From the NCBI RefSeq assembly GCF_028687635.1, contig NZ_JAQTZS010000030.1:1-32358 (forward strand): 32,358 bases of DNA, written 5' to 3'. The notes under the pieces were generated by a model. It was not told the DNA's origin. It searched no databases and saw nothing but the letters and a program-made list of their open reading frames with translations. Within the stretch, counting starts at the first letter, position 1. Every line of letters begins with the position of its first letter. The position numbers and the translations under genes were made by a program. Of the stretch, positions 13,529 to 21,173 are shown piece after piece. This DNA is from Malikia sp. GTDB taxonomy: Bacteria; Pseudomonadota; Gammaproteobacteria; Burkholderiales; Burkholderiaceae_C.

Positions 13529-14512
13529 TCAGGCGCGGCGTTCGAGCAGCGAGGCCGCGAGCTGGACCATGGCCCGCGACCATTGATTGACGGGCAGCGC
13601 GCGGGCCGCATCGATCGCGCGCTGGGCCTCGGCCTGGGCCGCGCGGCGCGCATCGTCGAGGCCGCCGCAGCGGCGCACGATCGCGCTGATCTCGTCGAGC
13701 CGCTCGGTGTTGCCTTGCTCGATCGCCGCGCGGATCAGCGCGGCCTCGTCGGCGCCGCAGCGCTGCAGCGTGCAGATCACCGGCAGCGTGACCTTGCCTT
13801 CGCGCAGGTCGTCGCCCAGGTTCTTGCCGAGCTCGGCGGCGTCGCCCTCGTAGTCGAGCACGTCGTCGATGATCTGGAACGCCGCGCCCAGCGCCTGGCC
13901 GTACTCGGCGCAATGCGCCTCGGTCCGAGCGTCGGCGCCGGCCAGGATGGCCGCCAGGCGGCTGCTGGCCTCGAACAGCTTGGCGGTCTTGGCCCGGATC
14001 ACGCGCAGATAGGCCGGCTCGTCGAGCGAGGCGTCATGCATGTTCATGAGCTGATGCACCTCGCCCTCGGCGATCACGTTGGTGGCCTCGGCCAGGATCT
14101 CCAGGATGCGCAGGTCGCCCGGCGCCACCATCATCTGGAAGGCGCGGGTGTAGAGGAAGTCGCCCACCAGCACGCTGGCGGCGTTGCCGAACACCTCGTT
14201 GGCGGTGTCGCGCCCGCGCCGCAGCGTGGACTCGTCGACCACGTCATCGTGCAGCAGGGTGGCGGTGTGGATGAACTCGACTACCGCCGCCATGTTGTGG
14301 CGCTCGGGGTGCTCGCAGCCGAGCGCGCCACAGGTCAGCAGCAGCAGGGCGGGGCGCACCCGCTTGCCGCCGGCGCCGATGATGTATTGCGCCACCTGGC
14401 CGACCAGGGGCACGTCGCTGTTCAGGCGTTGCTGGATCACGCCGTCGACGGCGCGCATGTCGTCTGCGACCAAGGTCAGGGCGTGCGGGGTGTTGGAGGA
14501 CGACGTGCTCAA
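13529..14512 (-). CDS. ispB: Polyprenyl (octaprenyl) diphosphate synthase
   Basis: The product is 327 aa from the TTG at 14512. It is a trans-isoprenyl diphosphate synthase with both Asp-rich Mg-binding motifs, LLHDDVVD with the downstream RRG, and IIDDVLDY, plus the GGKRVRP substrate motif. It makes the ubiquinone side chain from IPP and an allylic diphosphate. The start is uncertain. TTG 14512 gives a family-like N-terminus, has AGAAG ten bases upstream and lies downstream of a TATAAT box. An ATG at 14542 is possible but overlaps that box. The gene is transcribed away from the chemoreceptor and ends 89 bases before tRNA-Pro. The chain length is inferred from family and taxon. Confidence 0.9.
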   Translation of the reverse strand: MSTSSSNTPHALTLVADDMRAVDGVIQQRLNSDVPLVGQVAQYIIGAGGKRVRPALLLLTCGALGCEHPERHNMAAVVEFIHTATLLHDDVVDESTLRRGRDTANEVFGNAASVLVGDFLYTRAFQMMVAPGDLRILEILAEATNVIAEGEVHQLMNMHDASLDEPAYLRVIRAKTAKLFEASSRLAAILAGADARTEAHCAEYGQALGAAFQIIDDVLDYEGDAAELGKNLGDDLREGKVTLPVICTLQRCGADEAALIRAAIEQGNTERLDEISAIVRRCGGLDDARRAAQAEAQRAIDAARALPVNQWSRAMVQLAASLLERRA

Positions 14513-14540
14513 GGTGCGTGTTCTTCTAATGAATGCTGCC

Positions 14541-14546
14541 ATTATA
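14541..14546 (-). promoter_or_regulatory. -10 box of ispB
   Basis: A perfect TATAAT is read on the minus strand from 14546 to 14541, with no strong -35. Its last two bases are the first two of the alternative ATG start, so transcription would begin downstream of that ATG and favour the TTG start at 14512. Confidence 0.4.
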
Positions 14547-14556
14547 GAAAGGCAAC

Positions 14557-14582
14557 CGTGGCATGGGCATGACCATGCCACG
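14557..14582. repeat. Perfect 10-bp inverted repeat in the ispB/chemoreceptor intergenic region
   Basis: CGTGGCATGG (14557-14566) and CCATGCCACG (14573-14582) are perfect inverted copies with a six-base loop. The repeat lies at about -20 to -45 relative to the putative ispB -10 box, the position of an operator. Confidence 0.6.
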
Positions 14583-14600
14583 CCTTCGGAGGGCTGCATA

Positions 14601-14622
14601 CCTGGTAGGTCCCAGGTAGGTC
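14601..14622 (+). repeat. 11-bp tandem direct repeat upstream of the chemoreceptor
   Basis: CCTGGTAGGTC (14601-14611) is followed directly by CCAGGTAGGTC (14612-14622), differing at one base. A TATATT box follows at 14628-14633, about 85 bases before the chemoreceptor start. Confidence 0.5.
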
Positions 14623-14717
14623 TCTAGTATATTGGGGTGATCCGCTGGCTGGCTTGACCCCGTGCCCGATCAGACCGTTGGCGTGGCACAAGCAATCAAT
14701 CAATGATGGGGATTTTC

Positions 14718-16253
14718 ATGCAGCTCAGGTTGAAGCATGCTTTGGCGATTTTTGGCCTGGTCGGCGTCGCGGGGGCAACGGGCGTAGGGCTCGTGGGCTG
14801 GTTGGCCAGCCAGAAACTGACGGCCACGCTGGAGCAGGCGACCCAGGCGGGCGACGCGATGCAGGCCGCAGCATTGGTCGACATGATGCATGACGCGATC
14901 CGATCCGACGTGTTGCAGAGCGTGCTGACGGCTCAGCGGGGCGACCTCGCGGGCCTGAAGCAGGCCGCAGCCGATCTCGATCAGCATGCCGATGAGCTGG
15001 TCCGGCAGCTCGAAGCGGTGTCCAAGGCCGATTTGTCGCCCGCGGGGCAGGCGGATCTGCGTGCAGTCATTCCTGGCACCGAGGCCTATATCCGGGTGGC
15101 CAAGGGCCTGCCCCCCTTGCTGCAAGCTGATCCGCAGGCCGCCACGCGGGCACTCGAGGATTTCGAGCCCGCGTTCAAGCAACTCGAACAGGAGCTCGAT
15201 CGGTTCAACAAGACCCTGGAGGCGTTCGGCGAACAGGTCAAGGCGGATGGTCAGCAGGTGGCGGATGCCGCGCCTTTCTGGATCTTGTCTGGCACCTTGG
15301 CCATTGCGCTGGCACTGCTCTGGCTCAGTGTCCGGGTCTCGACCCGCATGGCCAGTTCGGTCGAGCATGCCAAGACTCTCACCGAGTCGGTGGCCAATGG
15401 CGACCTGACGCATGAGATCGTTCCCAGCGGGTACACCGAAATCAAGGATTTGCTGGCCTGTCTGAACCAGATGAACGGCCGCTTGCAGCGCCTGGTGGGC
15501 GTGGTGCGTGAGGTCGCACTGTCGGTGGCGGCGGGTGGCGAGCAGGTTTCGCAGGGTACCCACGACCTAGCCAGTCGCACCGAGGAGCAGGCGACCGCGC
15601 TGGAGCAGACGGCGGCCTCGATGCTTGAGCTGAGCTCGTCGGTGCGGCAGAACGTCGCCCAGATCCAGCATGCCGCTGGCCTGGCCCAGTCCGCCAGTCA
15701 GGTGGCGGGAGCCGGCGGGGCGGTGGTCAGCGAGGTGATCGACTCCATGGCACGCATCGATGCCTCCTCGCGTCGAATCTCCGACATCATCGGTCTGATC
15801 GACAGCATCGCATTCCAGACCAACATCCTGGCGCTGAACGCTGCCGTGGAGGCGGCACGGGCGGGCGAGCAAGGCCGTGGATTTGCCGTGGTCGCGTCCG
15901 AGGTGCGCAGCCTGGCGGGGCGTTCGGCCGAGGCTGCGCGCGAAATCAAGTCGCTGATCACGCAGAGCGTCGATGCCGTCAACCTCGGCAGTTCACAGGT
16001 GGGGCGTGCCGGTGCGACGATGGGCCAGATCGTGACTTCGATCGCCGAGTTCTCGGCCATCATGCAGGCCGTGATGCATGCGATGAAGGAGCAAGCCGAT
16101 GGCGTGCAGCAGGTCACCGAGGTCATGGCTCAACTCGATCAGAATACCCAGCAGAACGCAGCCCTGGTCGAGGAAAGTGCAGCAGCAGCCCGATCCCTTC
16201 ATGAACAGGCCGATGCGCTGATGACCCATCTCAGCGCATTCAGATTGCCCTGA
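14718..16253 (+). CDS. Methyl-accepting chemotaxis protein
   Basis: The product (511 aa) is an inner-membrane chemoreceptor of Tsr-like topology. TM1 is at about 7-29, a helical periplasmic sensor of about 155 residues follows (four-helix-bundle type), then TM2 at about 186-207, HAMP (208-262), methylation helices with [12 protein letters not shown] (291-302), and the signalling hairpin tip within 360-400 ([20 protein letters not shown] and [20 protein letters not shown]). It binds CheW/CheA. The C-terminal NWETF-type pentapeptide is absent, so it relies on other receptors for CheR/CheB docking. ATG 14718 is chosen over 14703 because GGGGA lies five bases upstream and the TM1 lead-in starts there. 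No che genes are nearby. The ligand is unknown. Confidence 0.95.
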   Translation: MQLRLKHALAIFGLVGVAGATGVGLVGWLASQKLTATLEQATQAGDAMQAAALVDMMHDAIRSDVLQSVLTAQRGDLAGLKQAAADLDQHADELVRQLEAVSKADLSPAGQADLRAVIPGTEAYIRVAKGLPPLLQADPQAATRALEDFEPAFKQLEQELDRFNKTLEAFGEQVKADGQQVADAAPFWILSGTLAIALALLWLSVRVSTRMASSVEHAKTLTESVANGDLTHEIVPSGYTEIKDLLACLNQMNGRLQRLVGVVREVALSVAAGGEQVSQGTHDLASRTEEQATALEQTAASMLELSSSVRQNVAQIQHAAGLAQSASQVAGAGGAVVSEVIDSMARIDASSRRISDIIGLIDSIAFQTNILALNAAVEAARAGEQGRGFAVVASEVRSLAGRSAEAAREIKSLITQSVDAVNLGSSQVGRAGATMGQIVTSIAEFSAIMQAVMHAMKEQADGVQQVTEVMAQLDQNTQQNAALVEESAAAARSLHEQADALMTHLSAFRLP

Positions 16254-16286
16254 ACGATGACGGCATCGGGTCTATTCCAATGGCTC

Positions 16287-16316
16287 TGGCGACCAAAGCC
16301 GGTATGAATTTATAAT
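16287..16316 (+). promoter_or_regulatory. Promoter of the ahcY operon
   Basis: A perfect TATAAT lies at 16311-16316 with a weak -35 (TGGCGA, 16287-16292). The predicted start of transcription, about 16323, coincides with the first base of the SAH riboswitch, which supports the call. Confidence 0.6.
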
Positions 16317-16324
16317 CGCCGGAT

Positions 16325-16421
16325 TCCGAGGAGCGTTGCAGCCCGGGCGCAAGGCCTGGGCGAGGCTCGGATTTCCCCTTCCCCCGCTGCGGGGGAAGGG
16401 CACAAACAACGGCGCTCACCC
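16325..16421 (+). promoter_or_regulatory. SAH riboswitch
   Basis: The sequence matches the S-adenosylhomocysteine riboswitch class. P1 is CCGAG (16326-16330) with CTCGG (16366-16370). P2 is CCCGGGC/GCCTGGG with loop GCAAG. An accessory 10-bp hairpin is CCCTTCCCCC (16376-16385) with GGGGGAAGGG (16391-16400). The pseudoknot is GAGCG (16331-16335) with CGCTC (16413-16417), and the conserved AACGGCGCTCACC end is present. In known cases SAH binding turns the downstream operon on. It lies 79 bases before the ahcY start. Confidence 0.93.
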
Positions 16422-16499
16422 ACCGGCGTGGCGTGAGTGCAGGGTTTTCCTCCAGCGCGGCCCGTCCGGTGGTCGATACCCAAGTTGGAAAGCTCAAAC

Positions 16500-17936
16500 A
16501 TGAACGCACCGCTCAAGAACCCCATCATCGCCGACTGCGCCATCGCCGACATCGGCCTGGCCGACTGGGGCCGCAAGGAAATCCGCATCGCCGAGACCGA
16601 GATGCCCGGCCTGATGGCGATCCGCGAGGAATTCGCCGCCCAGCAGCCGCTCAAGGGCGCGCGCATCACCGGCTCGCTGCACATGACGATCCAGACCGCC
16701 GTGCTGATCGAGACGCTGCAGGCGCTCGGCGCCCAGGTGCGTTGGGCCTCGTGCAACATCTTCTCGACCCAGGACCATGCCGCCGCCGCGATCGCCGCCG
16801 CCGGCACCCCGGTGTTCGCCATCAAGGGCGAGACCCTGGTCGACTACTGGGACTACACCCACCGCATCTTCGACTTCGGCGCCGCCGGCACCGAGGGCGA
16901 AGGCCCGAACATGATCCTCGACGACGGCGGCGACGCGACGCTGCTGATGCACCTGGGCAAGCAGGCCGAGAAGGACCAGTCCGTGCTGGCCAACCCGGGC
17001 AGCGAGGAAGAGCGCATCCTGTTCGCCGCCATCAAGTCCAAGCTGGCCGAGGACGCTAGCTGGTACAGCCGCAAGAGCGCCCAGATCCTCGGCGTGACCG
17101 AGGAAACCACCACCGGCGTGCATCGCCTGAAGGAAATGTCCGTCAAGGGCACCCTGATGTTCCGCGCCATCAACGTCAACGACTCGGTGACCAAGTCCAA
17201 GTTCGACAACCTGTACGGCTGCCGCGAGTCGCTGGTCGACGGCATCAAGCGCGCCACCGACGTGATGATCGCCGGCAAGGTGGCCGTGGTCTGCGGCTAC
17301 GGCGACGTGGGCAAGGGCTCGGCCCAGGCGCTGCGCGCGCTGTCGGCCCAGGTCTGGGTGACCGAGATCGATCCGATCAACGCGCTGCAGGCCGCGATGG
17401 AAGGCTACAAGGTCGTGACCATGGAGTGGGCCGCCGACAAGGCCGACATCTTCGTCACCACCACCGGCAACCGCGACGTCATCACCTTCGAGCACATGGC
17501 GGCCATGAAGGACCAGGCCATCGTCTGCAACATTGGCCACTTCGACAACGAGATCCAGGTCGCCAAGCTCGAAGAAAACTGCCAGTGGGACGAGATCAAG
17601 CCCCAGGTCGATCACGTGATCTTCCCGGACGGCAAGCGCATCATCCTGCTGGCCAAGGGCCGCCTGGTCAACCTGGGCTGCGGCACCGGCCACCCGAGCT
17701 TCGTGATGAGCTCGTCGTTCGCCAACCAGACCATCGCCCAGATCGAGCTGTTCTGCCATTCCGAAGGCTATGACGTCGGCAAGGTCTACGTGCTGCCCAA
17801 GCATCTGGACGAGAAGGTGGCCCGCCTGCACCTGAAGAAGGTCGGCGCCATGCTGACCGAGCTGAGCGACGAGCAGGCCGCCTACATCGGCGTGCCCAAG
17901 CAAGGCCCGTACAAGCCCGACAGCTACCGCTACTGA
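16500..17936 (+). CDS. ahcY: Adenosylhomocysteinase (S-adenosylhomocysteine hydrolase)
   Basis: The product (478 aa) splits S-adenosylhomocysteine into adenosine and homocysteine, removing the inhibitor of methyltransferases. Visible are [15 protein letters not shown] near the N-terminus, the NAD-binding [15 protein letters not shown] (about 264-278), the [14 protein letters not shown] motif and the classical C-terminal KPDSYRY that reaches into the NAD site of the neighbouring subunit. The length agrees with the bacterial long form. The start at ATG 16500 follows GGAAAG. It is the first gene after the SAH riboswitch and overlaps tlyA by one base (TGATG). Confidence 0.98.
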   Translation: MNAPLKNPIIADCAIADIGLADWGRKEIRIAETEMPGLMAIREEFAAQQPLKGARITGSLHMTIQTAVLIETLQALGAQVRWASCNIFSTQDHAAAAIAAAGTPVFAIKGETLVDYWDYTHRIFDFGAAGTEGEGPNMILDDGGDATLLMHLGKQAEKDQSVLANPGSEEERILFAAIKSKLAEDASWYSRKSAQILGVTEETTTGVHRLKEMSVKGTLMFRAINVNDSVTKSKFDNLYGCRESLVDGIKRATDVMIAGKVAVVCGYGDVGKGSAQALRALSAQVWVTEIDPINALQAAMEGYKVVTMEWAADKADIFVTTTGNRDVITFEHMAAMKDQAIVCNIGHFDNEIQVAKLEENCQWDEIKPQVDHVIFPDGKRIILLAKGRLVNLGCGTGHPSFVMSSSFANQTIAQIELFCHSEGYDVGKVYVLPKHLDEKVARLHLKKVGAMLTELSDEQAAYIGVPKQGPYKPDSYRY

Positions 17937-18697
17937 TGCGGGCCGACCAGCTGCTGGTCGAGCGAGGCCTGGCGGCTTCGCGCTCGCAGGCCGCCAGACT
18001 GATCGCGGCCGGGCTGCGCTGGCGCCTCGGCGCTGGCCCCTGGAAGGCCGTGGCCAAGAACGGTGACCTGGTGCCCGAGGCGGCCGAGCTGCGGTTGCTC
18101 GACGCGGCCGAGTCGCGCTATGTCTCGCGTGGCGGCCTCAAGCTCGAAGGCGCGCTCCGGCGCACCGGGCAGCCGGTCGCCGGCCTGCGTTGCCTCGATG
18201 TCGGCCAGAGCACGGGTGGCTTCACCGACTGCCTGCTGCAGCGCGGCGCGGCGCGGGTGGTCGGGGTCGATGTCGGCCATGGCCAGCTCAACCCGAGGCT
18301 GCGCGCCGACCCGCGCGTGGTCTGCGTCGAGAAGCTCAACGCGCGCGAACTCGGTGCCGAGGCGCTGGTCGCGGCTGGCGGCGAGTCGGCAGCGCCGCCC
18401 TTCGACCTGGTCGTGGGCGACCTGTCCTTCATCTCGCAGACCCTGGTCTGGCCGGCGCTGGCGCCGCTGCTGAAGGCGGACGGCCATCTGCTGATGCTGG
18501 TCAAGCCGCAGTTCGAGCTGCAGCCCGAGCAGATCGGCAAGGGCGGCCTGGTGCGCGATCCGGCCAGCTACGCCCTGGTCGAGGCGCGCATGCGCCAGGC
18601 CTGCGCCGCGCTGGGCTGGCGGGTACTCGATTACTTTGAAAGTCCGATCACCGGCGGTGACGGCAACCGGGAGTTTTTTGTATGGGCCTGCCCCTGA
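17936..18697 (+). CDS. tlyA: TlyA-family S4/FtsJ-type RNA methyltransferase
   Basis: The product (253 aa) has an N-terminal S4 RNA-binding domain ([19 protein letters not shown], 1-60) and an FtsJ-like Rossmann methyltransferase domain. The methyltransferase has SRGGLKLEGAL, CLDVGQSTGGFTDCLLQRGA (AdoMet motif I, about 84-103) and the DLSFIS and VKPQFE motifs. TlyA proteins 2'-O-methylate cytidines of 16S and/or 23S rRNA and confer capreomycin sensitivity in actinobacteria; the substrate here is not shown. It overlaps ahcY by one base and metF by 16, so it is controlled by the SAH riboswitch. As a SAM-dependent enzyme it produces the very ligand of that switch. Confidence 0.9.
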   Translation: MRADQLLVERGLAASRSQAARLIAAGLRWRLGAGPWKAVAKNGDLVPEAAELRLLDAAESRYVSRGGLKLEGALRRTGQPVAGLRCLDVGQSTGGFTDCLLQRGAARVVGVDVGHGQLNPRLRADPRVVCVEKLNARELGAEALVAAGGESAAPPFDLVVGDLSFISQTLVWPALAPLLKADGHLLMLVKPQFELQPEQIGKGGLVRDPASYALVEARMRQACAALGWRVLDYFESPITGGDGNREFFVWACP

Positions 18698-19512
18698 GTA
18701 TCGAATTTTTCCCTCCCAAGACGCCCGAGGGTGCCGAGAAGCTGCGCGCCGTGCGCCAGAAGCTCTACGCGCTGCAGCCCGAGTTCTGCTCCGTGACCTA
18801 TGGCGCGGGCGGCTCGACCCAGGAGGGCACTTTCGCCACCGTGCGCGAGATCCTGGCCGAGGGCCAGGTCGCCGCCTCGCATTTCTCCTGCATCGGCGCG
18901 ACCAAGGCCAGCGTGCGCGAGCAGCTGGCGCAGCTCAAGGCCATGGGCGTCAAGCGCCTGGTGGCGCTGCGCGGCGACCTGCCCAGCGGCTACGGTGCCG
19001 GCGGCGAGTTCCTCCACGCCAGTGATCTGGTGGCGTTCATCCGCGCCGAGACCGGCAACGACTTCGCGATCGAGGTCGCGGCCTACCCCGAGATCCATCC
19101 GCAGGCCAAGTCGCCCGAGGCTGATCTCAAGGCGTTCGCGATCAAGGCCAAGGCCGGCGCCGATTCGGCGATCACGCAGTATTTCTACAGCGCCGACGCC
19201 TATTTCCGCTTCGTCGATGATGCGCGCCGGCTGGGTGTCGAGATTCCGATCGTGCCGGGCATCATGCCGATCACGAGCTCGACCCAGCTGCTGCGCTTCT
19301 CGGACGCCTGCGGTGCCGAGATCCCGCGCTGGATCCGGCTGCGCCTGCAAGGCTATGGCGATGATGTCGAATCGATCAAGGCGTTCGGTCTGGACGTGGT
19401 GACCGAGCTGTGTCAGCGCCTGATCCAGGGCGGGGTGCCGTCGCTGCACTTCTACACCATGAACCAGAGCGTCCCGACGCTGGAACTGGCGCGTCGCCTG
19501 GGTTTGGGTTAA
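18682..19512 (+). CDS. metF: 5,10-methylenetetrahydrofolate reductase
   Basis: The product (276 aa) is a FAD-dependent reductase that makes 5-methyl-THF for methionine synthesis. Family motifs are visible: SIEFFPPKT at the N-terminus, EFCSVTYGAGGS, LVALRGDLP, IEVAAYPEIHP, AITQYFY and PIVPGIMPI. The length is typical of the bacterial catalytic domain. The ATG at 18682 lies within the end of tlyA, with GGGAG upstream. Together with ahcY it closes the methyl cycle: ahcY gives homocysteine, and metF supplies the methyl donor for remethylation. Confidence 0.97.
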   Translation: MGLPLSIEFFPPKTPEGAEKLRAVRQKLYALQPEFCSVTYGAGGSTQEGTFATVREILAEGQVAASHFSCIGATKASVREQLAQLKAMGVKRLVALRGDLPSGYGAGGEFLHASDLVAFIRAETGNDFAIEVAAYPEIHPQAKSPEADLKAFAIKAKAGADSAITQYFYSADAYFRFVDDARRLGVEIPIVPGIMPITSSTQLLRFSDACGAEIPRWIRLRLQGYGDDVESIKAFGLDVVTELCQRLIQGGVPSLHFYTMNQSVPTLELARRLGLG

Positions 19513-19552
19513 ATTCCGGCCTTGGACCGACTTGCCTGTTTGGAGATTGCTT

Positions 19553-20173
19553 TTGCCTAGTCCCTTCCGCTTACCGGCGTCTGGCCGGCTGGCGCGCCCC
19601 GTCAGCGGGCGTGCGTTCTGGCGCATCCCCGCTGCGCTGCTGCTGGGACTCGGGCTGGCGCCGCTGTACGCGGCCGAGACGGTTGCGCCGGCTGTCGCGG
19701 CACCAGCGGCACCAGCAGCCGCTGTCACGGCGGCGCCCATGGCACCGGCCCATTCGTTGGCGCCAGCCGAGCTGCTGCGCCAGGCCAAGGGGGTGGTGCA
19801 GGATTCGCTGCATGTGGGCGTGGACTGGCTGGCCGGCGGCAAGTCCGAACCGCTGGTGATCGAGCAGGGGACGGCCTCCTTCCTGGCCAACATGCTGCAT
19901 GGGCGCAAGACCGCCAGCGGCGAGCGCTACGACATGAACGAGCTGACCGCCGCGCACAAGACGCTGCCGTTCGGCACCCGCGTGATCGTGCGCAGCCTGC
20001 AGACCGGGCGCGAGGTGGCGGTGCGCATCGTCGATCGCGGCCCCCACCTCAAGAGCCGCATCATCGACCTGAGCCATGCGGCGGCGGCGGCGCTGGGCAT
20101 CAAGGGCCACGGCATCTCCGAGGTCCAGCTGGTGCAGCAGATGCCGGCCAAGCCGGCGCCCGGACCTCAGTAG
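19553..20173 (+). CDS. RlpA-like septal-ring lytic transglycosylase
   Basis: The product (206 aa) has a signal peptide (ALLLGLGLAPLYA), an Ala/Pro-rich linker and a double-psi beta-barrel domain with the RlpA signature. That signature runs GTASFLANMLHGRKTASGE, AAHKTLPFGTRVIVRS, VRIVDRGPH and SRIIDLSHAAA; Glu in SGERYD and Asp in VDRGP match residues needed for activity in the family. RlpA cleaves denuded peptidoglycan at the septum. There is no lipobox cysteine and no SPOR domain, so it appears to be a soluble periplasmic form. The start is a TTG; 19553 has GGAG eight bases upstream, while 19532 and 19547 are alternatives. It follows metF by 40 bases with no terminator, so it may be cotranscribed. 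Its stop overlaps the convergent rlmJ. Confidence 0.85.
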   Translation: MPSPFRLPASGRLARPVSGRAFWRIPAALLLGLGLAPLYAAETVAPAVAAPAAPAAAVTAAPMAPAHSLAPAELLRQAKGVVQDSLHVGVDWLAGGKSEPLVIEQGTASFLANMLHGRKTASGERYDMNELTAAHKTLPFGTRVIVRSLQTGREVAVRIVDRGPHLKSRIIDLSHAAAAALGIKGHGISEVQLVQQMPAKPAPGPQ

Positions 20174-21084
20174 TTGCCGCTCTCGACCGTCCAGCCGGAA
20201 CCGATCGGGTCCTTCAGCGCCTCGGTCACGAAGGGCAGCGCCTCGCGCAGCTGGGCCGCGAGCGTGAAGGGCGGGTTGATCACATGCATGCCGCTGGCGC
20301 GCATGGCGGTGTGGGCGCGGCCCTGCGCCACCTGGGCGCTGGTGCCCTCGGTTGGCGTCAGGCCCACGTTCAGCTCCGCCTGGACCCAGCTGCGCTGCAG
20401 GCGCTGGCTCATGGCCTTGAGCTTGCGCGCCAGCGAATGGGCCTCGGGGCGACCGATCACCGGGTACCAGACCGCGTAGCAGCCGATCGGGAAGCGCTGC
20501 AGCGCTTCTTCCAGGCAGTCGATCACGGCCGCGTAGTCGGTCTTGAGCTCGTAGCTCGGGTCGATCAGCACCAGGCCGCGTCGGGTCGGCGTCGGCAGCA
20601 ATGATCTGAGGCCCTCGAAGCCGTTGCGGCGCAGCACCTCGATCTGCTTGCCGCGTTCGAGTTCGGCCACCTGCTTGTCGAGCAGCCGCGAATCGGTCGG
20701 ATGGACCTCGAACAGCTTGAGCTTGTCCTGCGGCCGCAGCAGCGCCTGGCTGATCCAGGGCGAGCCGGGGTAGGTGCGCAGCTCCTTGCCGCTGTTGAAG
20801 CCGCGTACCTGCTGCAGGTAGTGCTTGACCAGCTCGGGCACGGGCTGGCTGCCGGCCTTGGCGGCCTCGACGGCGGAAAGCAGGCGGAAGATGCCGGCAT
20901 CGGATTCAGCCGACTTGCGCGCGTGGTCCTGGTCCAGGCGGTAGACGCCCGCGCCAGCGTGGGTGTCGACCACGGTGAAGCCGGTGTCTTTCTGACCCAT
21001 GTATTGCAGGATGGCGACCAGCGTCATGTGCTTGAGCACATCGGCGTGGTTGCCCGCGTGGAAGGCGTGGCGGTAACTGAACAT
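20167..21084 (-). CDS. rlmJ: 23S rRNA m6A2030 methyltransferase RlmJ
   Basis: The product (305 aa) opens with the hallmark MFSYRHAFHAGNHADVLKH and contains the AdoMet region VVDTHAGAGVYRL and the N6-adenine methyltransferase motif DPSYE (LVLIDPSYELKTDY). The C-terminal third carries the AVWYPVI and INPPFTL blocks of the family. It methylates A2030 of 23S rRNA. The length is normal. It is convergent with the RlpA-like gene (seven-base overlap). No clear promoter is seen in the 37 bases between its start and the terminator of the binding-protein operon, so read-through is possible. Confidence 0.95.
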   Translation of the reverse strand: MFSYRHAFHAGNHADVLKHMTLVAILQYMGQKDTGFTVVDTHAGAGVYRLDQDHARKSAESDAGIFRLLSAVEAAKAGSQPVPELVKHYLQQVRGFNSGKELRTYPGSPWISQALLRPQDKLKLFEVHPTDSRLLDKQVAELERGKQIEVLRRNGFEGLRSLLPTPTRRGLVLIDPSYELKTDYAAVIDCLEEALQRFPIGCYAVWYPVIGRPEAHSLARKLKAMSQRLQRSWVQAELNVGLTPTEGTSAQVAQGRAHTAMRASGMHVINPPFTLAAQLREALPFVTEALKDPIGSGWTVESGNY

Positions 21085-21121
21085 GGGGCGGATGGTACCG
21101 CAAGGGGGCGGCGATCTGAAA

Positions 21122-21146
21122 TGAAAAACGGCCCTGGCGGGCCGTT
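21122..21146 (-). terminator. Terminator of the binding-protein pair
   Basis: On the minus strand AACGGCCC (21146-21139) and GGGCCGTT (21134-21127) form an 8-bp stem around a GCCA loop, running directly into a T-rich stretch ending near 21122. It lies 27 bases after the stop codon of the second binding protein. Confidence 0.85.
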
Positions 21147-21173
21147 CCCGGATCAGCGAGGTGGATCAGCCGA

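Noticed and set aside
16240-16509. 89-codon minus-strand frame in the ahcY leader
   Set aside because: It lies over the SAH riboswitch and promoter; no ribosome-binding site and no protein pattern.
16494-17903. 469-codon minus-strand frame opposite ahcY
   Set aside because: Shadow of ahcY; composition His/Gly/Leu-rich without motifs.
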